The notes under the pieces: generated by a model
What the model saw: the letters and a program-made list of their open reading frames with translations, nothing else
What the model was told of the DNA's origin: nothing
Databases searched by the model: none
Translations under genes and position numbers: made by a program
Source of the DNA: Synaphobranchus kaupii
Lineage: Eukaryota; Chordata; Actinopteri; Anguilliformes; Synaphobranchidae
Reading direction: 5' to 3'
Assembly: GCA_029718625.1 (NCBI GenBank)
Contig: CM056387.1
Span: 34,820,888-34,884,887 of the forward strand
DNA length: 64,000 bases
Shown: one piece after another, positions 55,501 through 64,000 of the stretch
Numbering within the stretch: position 1 is the stretch's first letter
Layout: each line of letters starts with the position of its first letter

Positions 55501-55793
55501 GGTAAATCCCCAGGATCAGGCTGCTCCCGAAAGGCTAATTCAATTGAAGTTGGTCTAATTTAATTAAGGAGAGAGAGAGAGAGAGAGAGAGAGGTCTGAG
55601 AATATTCCATCTGCACAGGGAAGTTGTAGCGAATGCCTTTTAAGAGCACCGGTACAGGAAACTCCAGGGGAATGGGGGGGGGGGCACTGGATTTAGCGGG
55701 TATACAGCGGGTGTCTGATGACAGTGGAGTTCTACTCTATAAACCTTTGACTTTTCCCCGTTAAACGCTCCAACCACACTGGTGTATTAAATT

Positions 55794-55815
55794 CTGGGGG
55801 GGGGGGGGGGGGGGG
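55794..55815. repeat. Poly-G homopolymer
   Basis: About 20 consecutive G; potential G-quadruplex and uncertain length. Similar runs are at 57650-57663, 58506-58518 and 60534-60550 and poly-C at 57843-57858. Confidence 0.9.
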
Positions 55816-56191
55816 TCTTTCAGTGACCAACCGTTGTCACCACTAAACGAACGCAGCATTCGTATTGAACAGTTGTTGCAGTTCAAGTCGAAATGAAGGG
55901 TAACGCCCATTTCTTTCCACACCCCGACTGCGGCCCTGGCGGCTGGGACGGCTGTGGGGGGGCTCTGGGACACCGGCCTGCGGATGGTGACAGGTGCCAG
56001 GGTTTTTGAAGTCCCTCCTGGGGACAGAAATAGTCCCACAATGGGTCAGGGGATGGAAAGAGGAGGGGGGAGTAAATTCCTCTCCTATTTTAAGGCCGAA
56101 GAATCAGCCCGCCTGTAGCCCCAGTAACCGGTGGCTGCGACAGGCCTCCCATTGTGACTACATCACACATATTTATACATTACATATACAC

Positions 56192-56744
56192 CAGTGGCGG
56201 CTCCTGAGCTGAAAATTGAGGAGGCAGAAAACTTCCCCTTAAACTGATTATTGGTCTCAATCATTTTTCAATCAGTTTCCTTGATTAACAATAGGCTACA
56301 TCAGCGTTTAATTCACAAATTACTCATTGCCATCAAATGTAGCCAGTTCTCCTCAATTATGCTATTAGGCAAGTAATGAAATTCTTTTAACTTGCATTGC
56401 AAAATTGTGCACATTTTAATCAACATTATAATTGTGGATACATATGCTCTTCGTTCTCCGCACTCTAATTCCGAAAATATTTATGGAAATTAAATGATCT
56501 TAAAGCTCAGCTTTTGTTAGATTATTTTTATTGCAGGTTGTGCTTTTTTCGTAAAGTGTACTTTTCCGTTTAATCTCCCTAACATGATGTGAAGAATGAA
56601 GCTGTGTCTTCACCAGCAATTGGATTATTCAGATCATTGGACACGTGTTAATCAAGGAAAATTATTGAAAAAAGATTAGGACCAATAATCAGTTTAAAGG
56701 GAAGTTTTCTGCCTCCTCAATTTTCAGCTCAGGAGCCGCCACTG
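56192..56744. mobile_element. Non-autonomous hAT-type transposon, 553 bp, with 8-bp target duplication
   Basis: Terminal inverted repeats begin CAGTGGCGGCTCCTGAGCTG and match for the first 65 bases with one mismatch, then continue to about 100 bases with a few more. It is flanked on both sides by the perfect direct repeat ATATACAC (56184-56191 and 56745-56752). An 8-bp duplication and CAG...CTG ends fit the hAT superfamily. No transposase frame is present. The near identity of the ends suggests a fairly recent insertion. Confidence 0.9.
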
Positions 56745-56769
56745 ATATACACACACTCTCATATACACA

Positions 56770-56770
56770 T

Positions 56771-56806
<36 letters not shown>
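56770..56806. repeat. (AC)n microsatellite
   Basis: AC array of about 18 units just right of the hAT-type element. Confidence 0.9.
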
Positions 56807-56809
<3 letters not shown>

Positions 56810-56833
56810 CAAAATCTCTCTCTCCACCTCAGC

Positions 56834-57160
56834 GGCTTTCACTCAGTACCCTGTTCCAATGTGCTGTGGAGGAACCTGAGCCACAATGGCTCCCTGCTCT
56901 GTTCCTCAACGGTTTCCACTCAGTACCCTGTTCCAATGCGCTGTGGAGGAACCTGAGCCACAATGGCTCCCTGCTCTGTTCCTCAACGGTTTCCACTCAG
57001 TACCCTGTTCCAATGCGCTGTGGAAGAACCTGAGCCACAATGGCTCCCTGCTCTGTTCCTCAACGGTTTCCACTCAGTACCCCTGTTCCAATGCGCTGTG
57101 GAGGAACTTGAGCCACAATGGCTCCCTGCTCTGTTCCTAAGCAGTTTCCACTCACTAGCC
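56834..57160. repeat. 77-bp minisatellite, four units plus a partial
   Basis: GGTTTCCACTCAGTACCCTG recurs at 56834 (variant), 56911, 56988 and 57065, with a partial at 57143; the period is 77, 77, 77, 78. Each unit also has GTGGAGGAACCTGAGCCACA. As 77 is not divisible by three, the open frames over it rotate and are not a gene. Confidence 0.95.
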
Positions 57161-57359
57161 CTGTCTGACTGGGTGCTGCATCGTAGCACTGCCACCAGGA
57201 GCCAAAAAGTTGGCAGATTTCATCACTTTTTATCTGCTTTTTATCACATCATAGATCAGAGACTCCGTAAGGAGGCCAAACTGGGAACTTTGAATAACAC
57301 ACCGTCTCTCTATCAAGAAGGATCCTTACCTGGATTCCTTAACGGGGACTTGAAATAAG

Positions 57360-58826
57360 GACAGCTGGAACGCTCAAAGCTCAAAAATACAACAAATTTA
57401 TTGAAAAGGGGGTGAATGACGTTTTGACGTCCGGAACATCATCCCCAGAGTCAACAGAAAAGCAAAGGTGTCTCTCCACTCTCAGATAAAAACTCAATTC
57501 AAAAACTTAATGAATGAAAGGAACTTCCCAGCTGGGAGCAGGAAGCAGTGCGAGTATATTGCATCCCTCCAGATAAACCATCTCAAGGAAAATGATAGCA
57601 ATAGTGAAAACAAATCAATTGAAGGGAAAAAGCAACCAAGGAAAGAAAAAGGGGGGGGGGGGGAGAAGACAGAGAGAGAGAAAGAGAGGAGGGAGGGAGT
57701 GTCATCCTTAAAATCAGCACCAAACAAGGAAAGGGTAGAAAACAGCAGAATCAGCGGCAGAGAGAGACGACAGGATGCTGCCTCTGGGGCTGTGACTGAC
57801 AGACTGACACCCCTGCTCTTCTACCAGGTGTGTGTTCACCTGCCCCCCCCCCCCCCCCAAAGAAAGATACAGTTTAGCTCAGTGCCTGTTGTGACAGCTG
57901 ATGTACCCCTGGGGAGGCTAATCACACAGCTGACCCTGCCCCTCCAAGAATGCCCTGCCCCGTGTGTGACCCCTTCACCTTCGGAGTACATGTATATCTA
58001 ACAGATCCTTTCCCATTCATGATTTTGCTGAGAGTCACTTTGTTAGAGGGTAAAAAAAAAAAAAAAAAACAGTCTTGCAGTCTTAACACTAAAAATATTT
58101 TATTCCACATTACGAGGCTTTTACAAGTGAGAGTCAAGCTCTGTGCCCCTTGTCCACACAATCGCTGTTCTCCGCTCTCCCAAATCAATAGCAGAGGCTG
58201 CTACAATGAGCGCTGGAACGGGTTAAAGAACTGGGGGGTTCAAGAGGCGTAATTGCATGGCAGCACCTTCAAATGGAGGATGACTGGACAACACAGGGGG
58301 ACACCCCCACCCCATACCAGGGTACCCAAACCACCCCCCAAAGATGGACCCTGTATGCCTCAATCACACATAACTCCAGGTTATGTCACAATGCTTACAC
58401 TATCGCACTAGGTCCTGCACAGGAATGTACGGCAGACTGTCGGGGAGTTCCTAAAAAAACCTGCTCAGTGCTCGTACAGGAACACAGGGGTTAACATTCT
58501 CGGGAGGGGGGGGGGGGGCCTTAAATGCGGAGATTAACCAACCTTTCATGCCCTCCTCTACTCCTGCTGTCCCATACTGATATGGTGCTTCACTTTAACA
58601 TGCCACCCACTGGCCTCTTAGATGGAAGGCTACTGGAGTGGTTTAGACCCGGACATGGCTCCCTCTGAAAATTAGTGGGCATGTCCTGGTGCTGACCAAT
58701 CAAGCGCTGCTACAGTGGTCATCAGGGGAAGGGAGCAGGGATACTCGATTCTGGCCCTCGAGGCCAGAAGTACCCTCATTTTCATTCTTCCCCTCAAATC
58801 AGGACTGATTTAAATCTGGGACACCA
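57360..58826. other. srl intron, no recognised gene
   Basis: Contains purine-rich and poly-C/poly-G runs. A 177-codon plus-strand open frame (57468-58001) is low-complexity, with Lys/Glu/Arg in the middle and a proline run from poly-C, and matches no family that I recognise. Confidence 0.5.
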
Positions 58827-59003
58827 GGGGTATGATTTGCTAAGTCATTTAGGGTGTGCAAAATCTTTGACCACAAGCAAAACTAATAACACAACCAATG
58901 ATTGGTGCAAAACAAATGCCCTGACCAATTATTGGTCATGTTATTGGTTTTGCGTGTGCTAAAATGTTTTGCACACGCTAAAGGTCTTAGTAAATCAGGC
59001 CCC
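58827..59003. mobile_element. Palindromic MITE, copy 2
   Basis: Shares AAAACTAATAACACAACCAA then TGATTGGTGCAAAA, and GGTCATGTTATTGGTTTT, with 53873-54019. Ends GGGGTATGATTTGCTAAG and CTTAGTAAATCAGGCCCC are inverted. The two copies are 5 kb apart in the same srl intron. Confidence 0.75.
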
Positions 59004-59009
59004 AGGTGA

Positions 59010-62000
59010 GTTAAATCTCTGGCCAATCAGTGGCATTAATCAATCAATTAACTGTCATGTAGAAAAGGAAAAGAGCAGTACTACTGGCCTTGAGGGGGCA
59101 GATTTGAGTGCAAAACGTGATTCTGCGCGCTTAAATAGACCCATATTTTTAATGTCAATTTCCCCTGCTCACACCCTGCCCATGACCGGCACAACAGGGG
59201 GGAAAAGATTATAACCAGCTGATGGACTCACAGAACCTCTTCAGAATCACTTCAGAACCTCAAACCAGTACGCAACATGTACAGGTCCAAAGAAAGCAAT
59301 GGTGGGGAAACTAATAGATATCCATTGGTTTTGAGATTTTGGATGAACAAATGAAAAAACTGTATTAAATAACGGTTAAAATGACAATGACAACACACAG
59401 ATGACACATTGGACCGCCATGACTTTTAACCAGTACACCAGCACAGTCACTCTGAGACTGGTTGTGTGGAGAATCAGTCAAGACCAATGATTTTCCCAGT
59501 CACAGTTACAACCACAGTTAGTCGCAAAATAGAAGGTAGACCTCAGTGATAAACCAATCTGATCTGCATCACCGAAAACCCAGCAAGAGGAAGAGTACAC
59601 CACATCTGCTAGAGTAGTGGGTTCGTTTGTATTGCATAATTCAACAATAATATTTACGGTGAATTGTCTTTGCACCCGAAGACCTCAGAACTCGAACACC
59701 TCACTGAAGACATCAAATAAAGCCTCCTCTGTACCCGTCTGTGGCCCCCAGCGCTTTGCGGAGAGCGGCTGCTTGGAGCTCAACTTGGTGGCCTACTCTT
59801 AGTGGAGCTAAGCTAACAGGCTTACCCTCACTCTCAGTCGTGCTGAATGAGTTTGGAAAGCGCAGCTGCATAAGTACGAAGACACTAATTGAGGTACACA
59901 GAGGTGAGCGGCCCTTCCATTCTGTGTATAAATCTGACAAACTTGACCCCCTTAAGAGTACGGCTTGCTCTTAGGTGGGACTATGACCTGAGTGTTTATC
60001 ACCCGCCAACACCCAAATAAAGAACGTAGAACACTCCCGGAGAATCGTCTTATATCTACACATCCGTATCATTCCAAATGAAAACACAAGCATGCGCGTA
60101 CGGACGTGTACAATCATGAGCACACACACACACGTGCGCGCGCGCATGCAGCATGTGCACGCGCACACGCACATTCACACTCAACCGTTCCATCAAAAAC
60201 AGCACTCGAATATCATCCAGGAAATACTCAGCATTGCGCTTCGCAAAGAAAACGGCAACCATCACAGCTACGGTAAATAAAAACAGGACACTGGTGTCAG
60301 GTAGCAAGCACTGCCGCTGACAGATACACAATGTGCCGGCTGAGAAGAGCGGACGTACTGTATGGATAAAGACCAAGAGATGTGCCAAGACTGATAGACC
60401 AGGCTTGGCTTGGCCAGTGGACCCTCCTGTTGCGATAATGGATACCCTTATAAGGCTGGTGGCTGGGAATAAATTGTGATTGTGACAGTGCTGGCTGGGA
60501 GCAGCTGTACTCTGTTTCTAAAGGGTAGGGGCTGGGGGGGGGGGGGGGGGCTGGGGGGGATGACGGTTGAGGTGCTGAGGGTAAGGGGGAGGGAGGGGAG
60601 GGGAGGGGGTTGTTGGGGCGTTTTACAGTGGTCGACGGTGTCAGGTTACAGTTCGCTTTCCAATCTTAGACACCTGACGGCAGCTCTGGATAGGAAGGAC
60701 CAGGCGCCGGTGCTGAAAAGATCCCAAGGACGCACAAGGGTAACTCCTACCAGTGCCAGAGTAAGACCTCTTCCAGTTTTCGGAGGAGGCCAACAAATCA
60801 GGCGGCAATATAACCGTTGGAAGATGCCCAAATCAAATTTTACGAAACGGCACGCATTCCAAACACAAGACCGCATTGAACCAAAATTTATTTTCCTTCA
60901 CAATCCTATGAATCGAAGTGCACGAAGCCTGACTGAGCTGGGGCCCTTCAAGTTATTAGCGCACCTCCCCAGCATGAAGTAGCAGAAGAAACTAAAGGTC
61001 TGAAAACCGCCGTCAGTTAACAGAGCTGGCCAAAGATCACAAAACAGCCAACAAGCTTGAGGATATCTCTGAGAATCAGGCCACCACTTTAATTTTTTTT
61101 AAAATTTGCGATCCCTTCGTTGGAAGAGAGGCATACAGATGGAGTGAAGGACAAGAAAGACAAGACTCTACTCTGACCCCTCAGTTATAGTCTCTGACCA
61201 TGGTGGGGGGGCTGTGCAGCAGCTGGTGATACACTTCCACACAGCTTACATTCGCCCTCCATGCCAAAAACATCTGATATTGTACAGCCCACAGAGAAAG
61301 AGAGGGAGACTGTGTGTGTGTGTGTGTGTGTGTGCTCTCTCAGAAAGGAATACGTGTGCATGCTTTAAAAATAAAAACAAAAGGCCACAAACTGCAACGT
61401 GTGAACCTGCACTTTAAATAAAGGCAAGTGGACGCGCGGGGGGGGGGGCACATGAATATTTCAATATTTCGGGCTCGTACCCGGCTGCCGGCCATCTTGT
61501 TTTATGCCCTGGATTTTAAATAGCGCTGCGGCGTGAAGCTGCGGAAACCTTCCTCATGCAGGAGTCAGTGTGACCGCTACAGGCCAGCCCAGCCTAAAGA
61601 CCTCCCCTCCAACACCGCCCTGCTCGCACCCCCTGTAACCCCCCTGTAACCCCACAAAATCACACCCGCTGGGTGACTCATTATCAAGGGTCACCGCCAC
61701 ACAAAGCACACCCTCGTTTCGGAAAAAAGGCACCACAGCTATGGTGCTAATTCTGCCCACAAAAACAAGCATGAAGGAGGAGCCCCCAGTTCTCCCCTGG
61801 CCTTGCCCCGCGTCATCGATCCCTTCGAACAGGAAGTGACTTTTCACCCCGAGAAATTGTGGGGTGCTCTCTCCAGCAGGCACAGATGCAGAACGTACCA
61901 CCCCCCCACCGCCCCCCGCCCCCACCTCCCCGTTGCATGTGTTTGCCCCAGGCGTGCGCAAATACACCAACACACACACGCATGTGTGTGTAAAATAAAG

Positions 62001-62030
62001 ATGACATTTTTAAAAATCAGCGCTACGCCG
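59010..62030. other. srl first intron, no recognised gene
   Basis: AC/GT alternating sequence at 60115-60180, poly-G-rich block at 60525-60610, otherwise non-repetitive by eye. No exon with sarcalumenin similarity was found, although one is required somewhere between 40620 and 62038. Confidence 0.45.
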
Positions 62031-62037
62031 TACTCAC

Positions 62038-62096
62038 CTGTTATGACCGAGGACCAGCAGAGAGAGAAAGCAGCAGATTGAGATTATACCCTTCAT
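62038..62096 (-). CDS. srl: Sarcalumenin signal-peptide exon (probable)
   Basis: From the ATG at 62096 the minus strand reads MKGIISICCFLSLLVLGHN and then AG before a strong donor (CAG-GTGAGTA). A basic residue followed by a long hydrophobic run is a typical cleavable signal peptide, as expected for a protein of the sarcoplasmic-reticulum lumen; mammalian SRL also has its signal peptide on a short separate exon. The context CCAAAATG is acceptable for initiation, and a TATA box lies 36-44 bases upstream. The exon ends two bases into a codon, which does not fit the next exon found (40522-40620, needing one base), so an exon of length 3n+2 is missing between. Assignment to srl rests on order, orientation and signal-peptide character rather than direct identity. 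Confidence 0.65.
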
Positions 62097-62113
62097 TTTG
62101 GCAGCCAGGAGAA

Positions 62114-62128
62114 CTCTGACAGTCAGAG
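62114..62128. promoter_or_regulatory. Perfect palindrome between TATA box and srl ATG
   Basis: CTCTGAC-A-GTCAGAG, 7-bp arms around one base, in the position expected to lie around the transcription start. It could bind a dimeric factor or form a small hairpin at the 5' end of the transcript; no known site was identified. Confidence 0.35.
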
Positions 62129-62131
62129 TGG

Positions 62132-62140
62132 CTATATATA
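62132..62140 (-). promoter_or_regulatory. srl: TATA box of the probable srl promoter
   Basis: The minus strand reads TATATATAG. A start about 30 bases downstream would fall near 62110, giving a 5' UTR of only 10-20 bases. TATA-driven promoters are common in tissue-restricted genes, which fits a muscle gene. Function is inferred from spacing. Confidence 0.6.
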
Positions 62141-62280
62141 CCAGGTGGAAAAGGTCAAAGGGCACGAAAGTCGGGGCGGGGCTTTGGAGGGGGCGAGGAG
62201 GAGGGTGGTGGGCGTGGTGGTGGGGGCTGGTCGGGGGTTGTGAGGGGCAGCTCTGTCGCTACGACGCCAAAGTGTCCAGA

Positions 62281-62286
62281 GCAGCT
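62281..62286. promoter_or_regulatory. E-box (CAGCTG) upstream of srl
   Basis: CAGCTG at about 185 bases upstream of the srl ATG is the form preferred by myogenic bHLH factors. A 6-bp match is weak evidence on its own. Confidence 0.3.
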
Positions 62287-62319
62287 GCCTGTTCCTTTTA
62301 GAGACGGGGCTGGAAGCGC

Positions 62320-62327
62320 TGACGTCA
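62320..62327. promoter_or_regulatory. Perfect cAMP response element (TGACGTCA) upstream of srl
   Basis: The full CREB/ATF palindrome lies 224 bases upstream of the probable srl ATG, in a GC-rich proximal region. It is the same octamer as at 20952-20959 upstream of adcy9. Confidence 0.45.
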
Positions 62328-62389
62328 GACGCGGAAGGAGAGGAACTGCTTCACGTTTGGTTTCAAACAGAAACGGGCGTCGCACAACG

Positions 62390-63320
62390 ACAACGGCCGG
62401 GATTCAATCAAACTTTGCCCTTTAATGTTGACTCACAATTAAAAAGCAAGAATGATTTTTGTTCTTCCTTCAAAAACAGTTTGACGAATTCGGCGATCAC
62501 AGAATCTGAGCTGGCAAAGAAAAAGTGTAACACTCAACTTTTCCTTGGCTCTCTTTTACTGTTGGAATTATCTCAAGTGTGCACTTCATGACCAATCAAG
62601 GGGCCCCATAAGGAGAGACCGTCAAAATATCCTGCACTAGATTAGAATTTAATCACATTTCACGGTGTTGTCCTAATCCCTTCAATATTGATCCCTTCAA
62701 TATACGGCCCTTTGGCCGTGTTTCTGTCAGGACACGGAAGATCGCAAACATTAATGTGCTTTTCACATTGGGTGGAGCAAGACCTCCACATAAAATGCAG
62801 GTCTAGTGTGAAGTGTTGTAATTGTGAGTTGCAATGAGGTTTCTTCACAACAAACATGCTCAACAAGTGACGTAATTATATATAGATGATATTTCTAGAG
62901 CCCTGTATGGACTATGAGGAATAAAGTGATCGACACATTTTATCGGTGAAAGGATGACGGCCACCATTTTGTGTCTAATGGGGATGATTTCTGGTGAAAA
63001 TCTGTCCAATGAAATGCTCTTTAATTTAGTCACAGGCGCTGTAACTCTTGTATGATTTCAAAATGGAGAACATAAAAAAAATGGCTGATAAATAGAAAAT
63101 GGCATGATGCATAAATGTCTCCCAAATAAGAATTGTGTGCGCACGCACACGTTCCCTACTCTTTAACCGTCTCAGATTACCTGTCTGAGATGTGTGTGTG
63201 TGTGTGTTTGTAAAACAGTTGACGGGATAGGGGGGATTTTTGCCCCCCATTTGATGCATGTGTCAGTTTCAAATGACACCAAATCAAAATGTGCTTACAT
63301 TGAGGTGTCGCCTCACAGCA
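62390..63320. other. srl distal upstream region
   Basis: No gene recognised. AT-rich with a GT run at 63190-63208. Confidence 0.5.
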
Positions 63321-63329
63321 AGAAAGTAC

Positions 63330-63392
63330 ATTACATTAATTTACATTACATTCGTTTAGCAGACGCTTTTATCCAAAGCGACGTACAGTAAG
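63330..63392 (+). mobile_element. Fish SINE-type tail (copy 2)
   Basis: TTACATTACATTCGTTTAGC then AGACGCTTTTATCCAAAGCG and ACGTACAG, the plus-strand counterpart of 50805-50862. The element may continue to about 63510 (CAGTAAGTGCGTACAGAG and following). Confidence 0.7.
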
Positions 63393-63594
63393 TGCGTACA
63401 GAGAAATCATCAAGATCACTACAGAACAGACAAGACAAAGCACATCCATCGCATAATGTAGCAGCTATCCCTAGCAATGAACGTCGACTGTAGTTCACAG
63501 TAAGTTGTGGGCAAATCAGCAACACCACACTTCCATTCCAAATACTATAATAAACAGACACTCTCTGTCTAGTACCAAATCCCGCCTGAGGGCC

Positions 63595-63770
63595 CGTCTG
63601 TATGGAGTTTGCATGTTCTCCCCGTGTCCGCGTGGGCTTCCTCTGGGTACTCTAGTTTCCTCCCACAATCCAACGACATGCACCCAATGTCTGCTGGGAT
63701 AGGTTCCTTCCCCCCCGCGAGTGTGACCAGCAGTAAGCGGTTTAGAAAATGGAAGGATGGATGGGAGGAA
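63595..63770 (-). repeat. Widespread teleost interspersed repeat, opposite-strand fragment
   Basis: GGAGTTTGCATGTTCTCCCC, TCCTCCCACAATCCAACGAC and GCTGGGATAGG are the reverse complement of motifs in 39955-40262, followed by AAGCGGTTTAGAAAATGGAA and GGATGGATGG. Confidence 0.8.
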
Positions 63771-64000
63771 CCATCCTCCTCTTTTTGGCTCAGAGTGCTG
63801 TTGGGTGAGATCAGGTCGGGTCACAGTTAGAGGCCAGGGGGATAGCAAAAGATCAAGGCTGCATTAAAATATTTAAAATGTGACCTAGTTCCTTTACCGT
63901 TCTTCCTTGACACGATTCATTCTGAACATGTCACAAGGCAACATGGAGAGGACTAGACAGAGGAGAGGTATTCAGAAAGAATTTTGGGGTTGACATCATT

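Noticed and set aside
56886..57358. Proteins with a repeated Cys/Phe/Trp unit
   Set aside because: Product of the 77-bp minisatellite; the reading frame rotates between units and no start context or family is present.
57468..58001. 177-codon basic/acidic protein
   Set aside because: Low-complexity, contains poly-G- and poly-C-coded runs and no recognised domain; intronic.

Overview
The window is vertebrate nuclear DNA, almost certainly from a ray-finned fish. It has interrupted genes with GT-AG introns, very dense CA/GT and GA/CT microsatellites, Tc1-like DNA transposon relics, hAT-type and other small inverted-repeat elements, and SINE tails familiar from teleosts. No bacterial, phage or organelle features are present. 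Species cannot be named from the sequence.

Two genes are recognisable, both transcribed leftward (minus strand). Positions 18871-20685 hold the large first coding exon of adcy9 (membrane adenylyl cyclase 9: N-terminus, first membrane cluster, first catalytic domain). Its first intron appears to fill everything to the left edge (1-18870), including a 500-N scaffold gap. Positions 30596-62096 hold srl (sarcalumenin, an EHD-like GTPase glycoprotein of the muscle sarcoplasmic reticulum lumen). Six exons are found: a signal-peptide exon at 62038-62096, then 40522-40620, 38959-39054, 32487-32603, 31726-31960 and the terminal exon 30596-31409. Reading phases show that at least one exon between 40620 and 62038 was not found. 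adcy9 and srl are also neighbours in the same order and orientation on human chromosome 16p13.3, so this is conserved vertebrate synteny.

Both genes carry single-base frameshifts (eight in the adcy9 exon, three in srl). Correcting each one restores family-like protein and exactly the phase expected at each splice site, so base-calling or assembly error is more likely than pseudogenisation.

The rest is intronic and intergenic. Left of adcy9: intron 1 with microsatellites, minisatellites and a Tc1 relic. 20686-30595: adcy9 upstream region, a 43-bp minisatellite, a deleted Tc1 element and the likely srl 3' UTR. 32604-62037: srl introns with SINEs, inverted-repeat elements, 16-, 28- and 77-bp tandem repeats, a second Tc1 relic and a hAT-type element with a perfect 8-bp target duplication. 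62097-64000: the likely srl promoter with a TATA box and a perfect cAMP response element.

I found no convincing new multi-gene system. The most unusual structures are a tandem repeat in srl that has copied the 5' splice site about eight times just inside the intron, and a 35-base pure C tract serving as the pyrimidine tract of the next srl exon.
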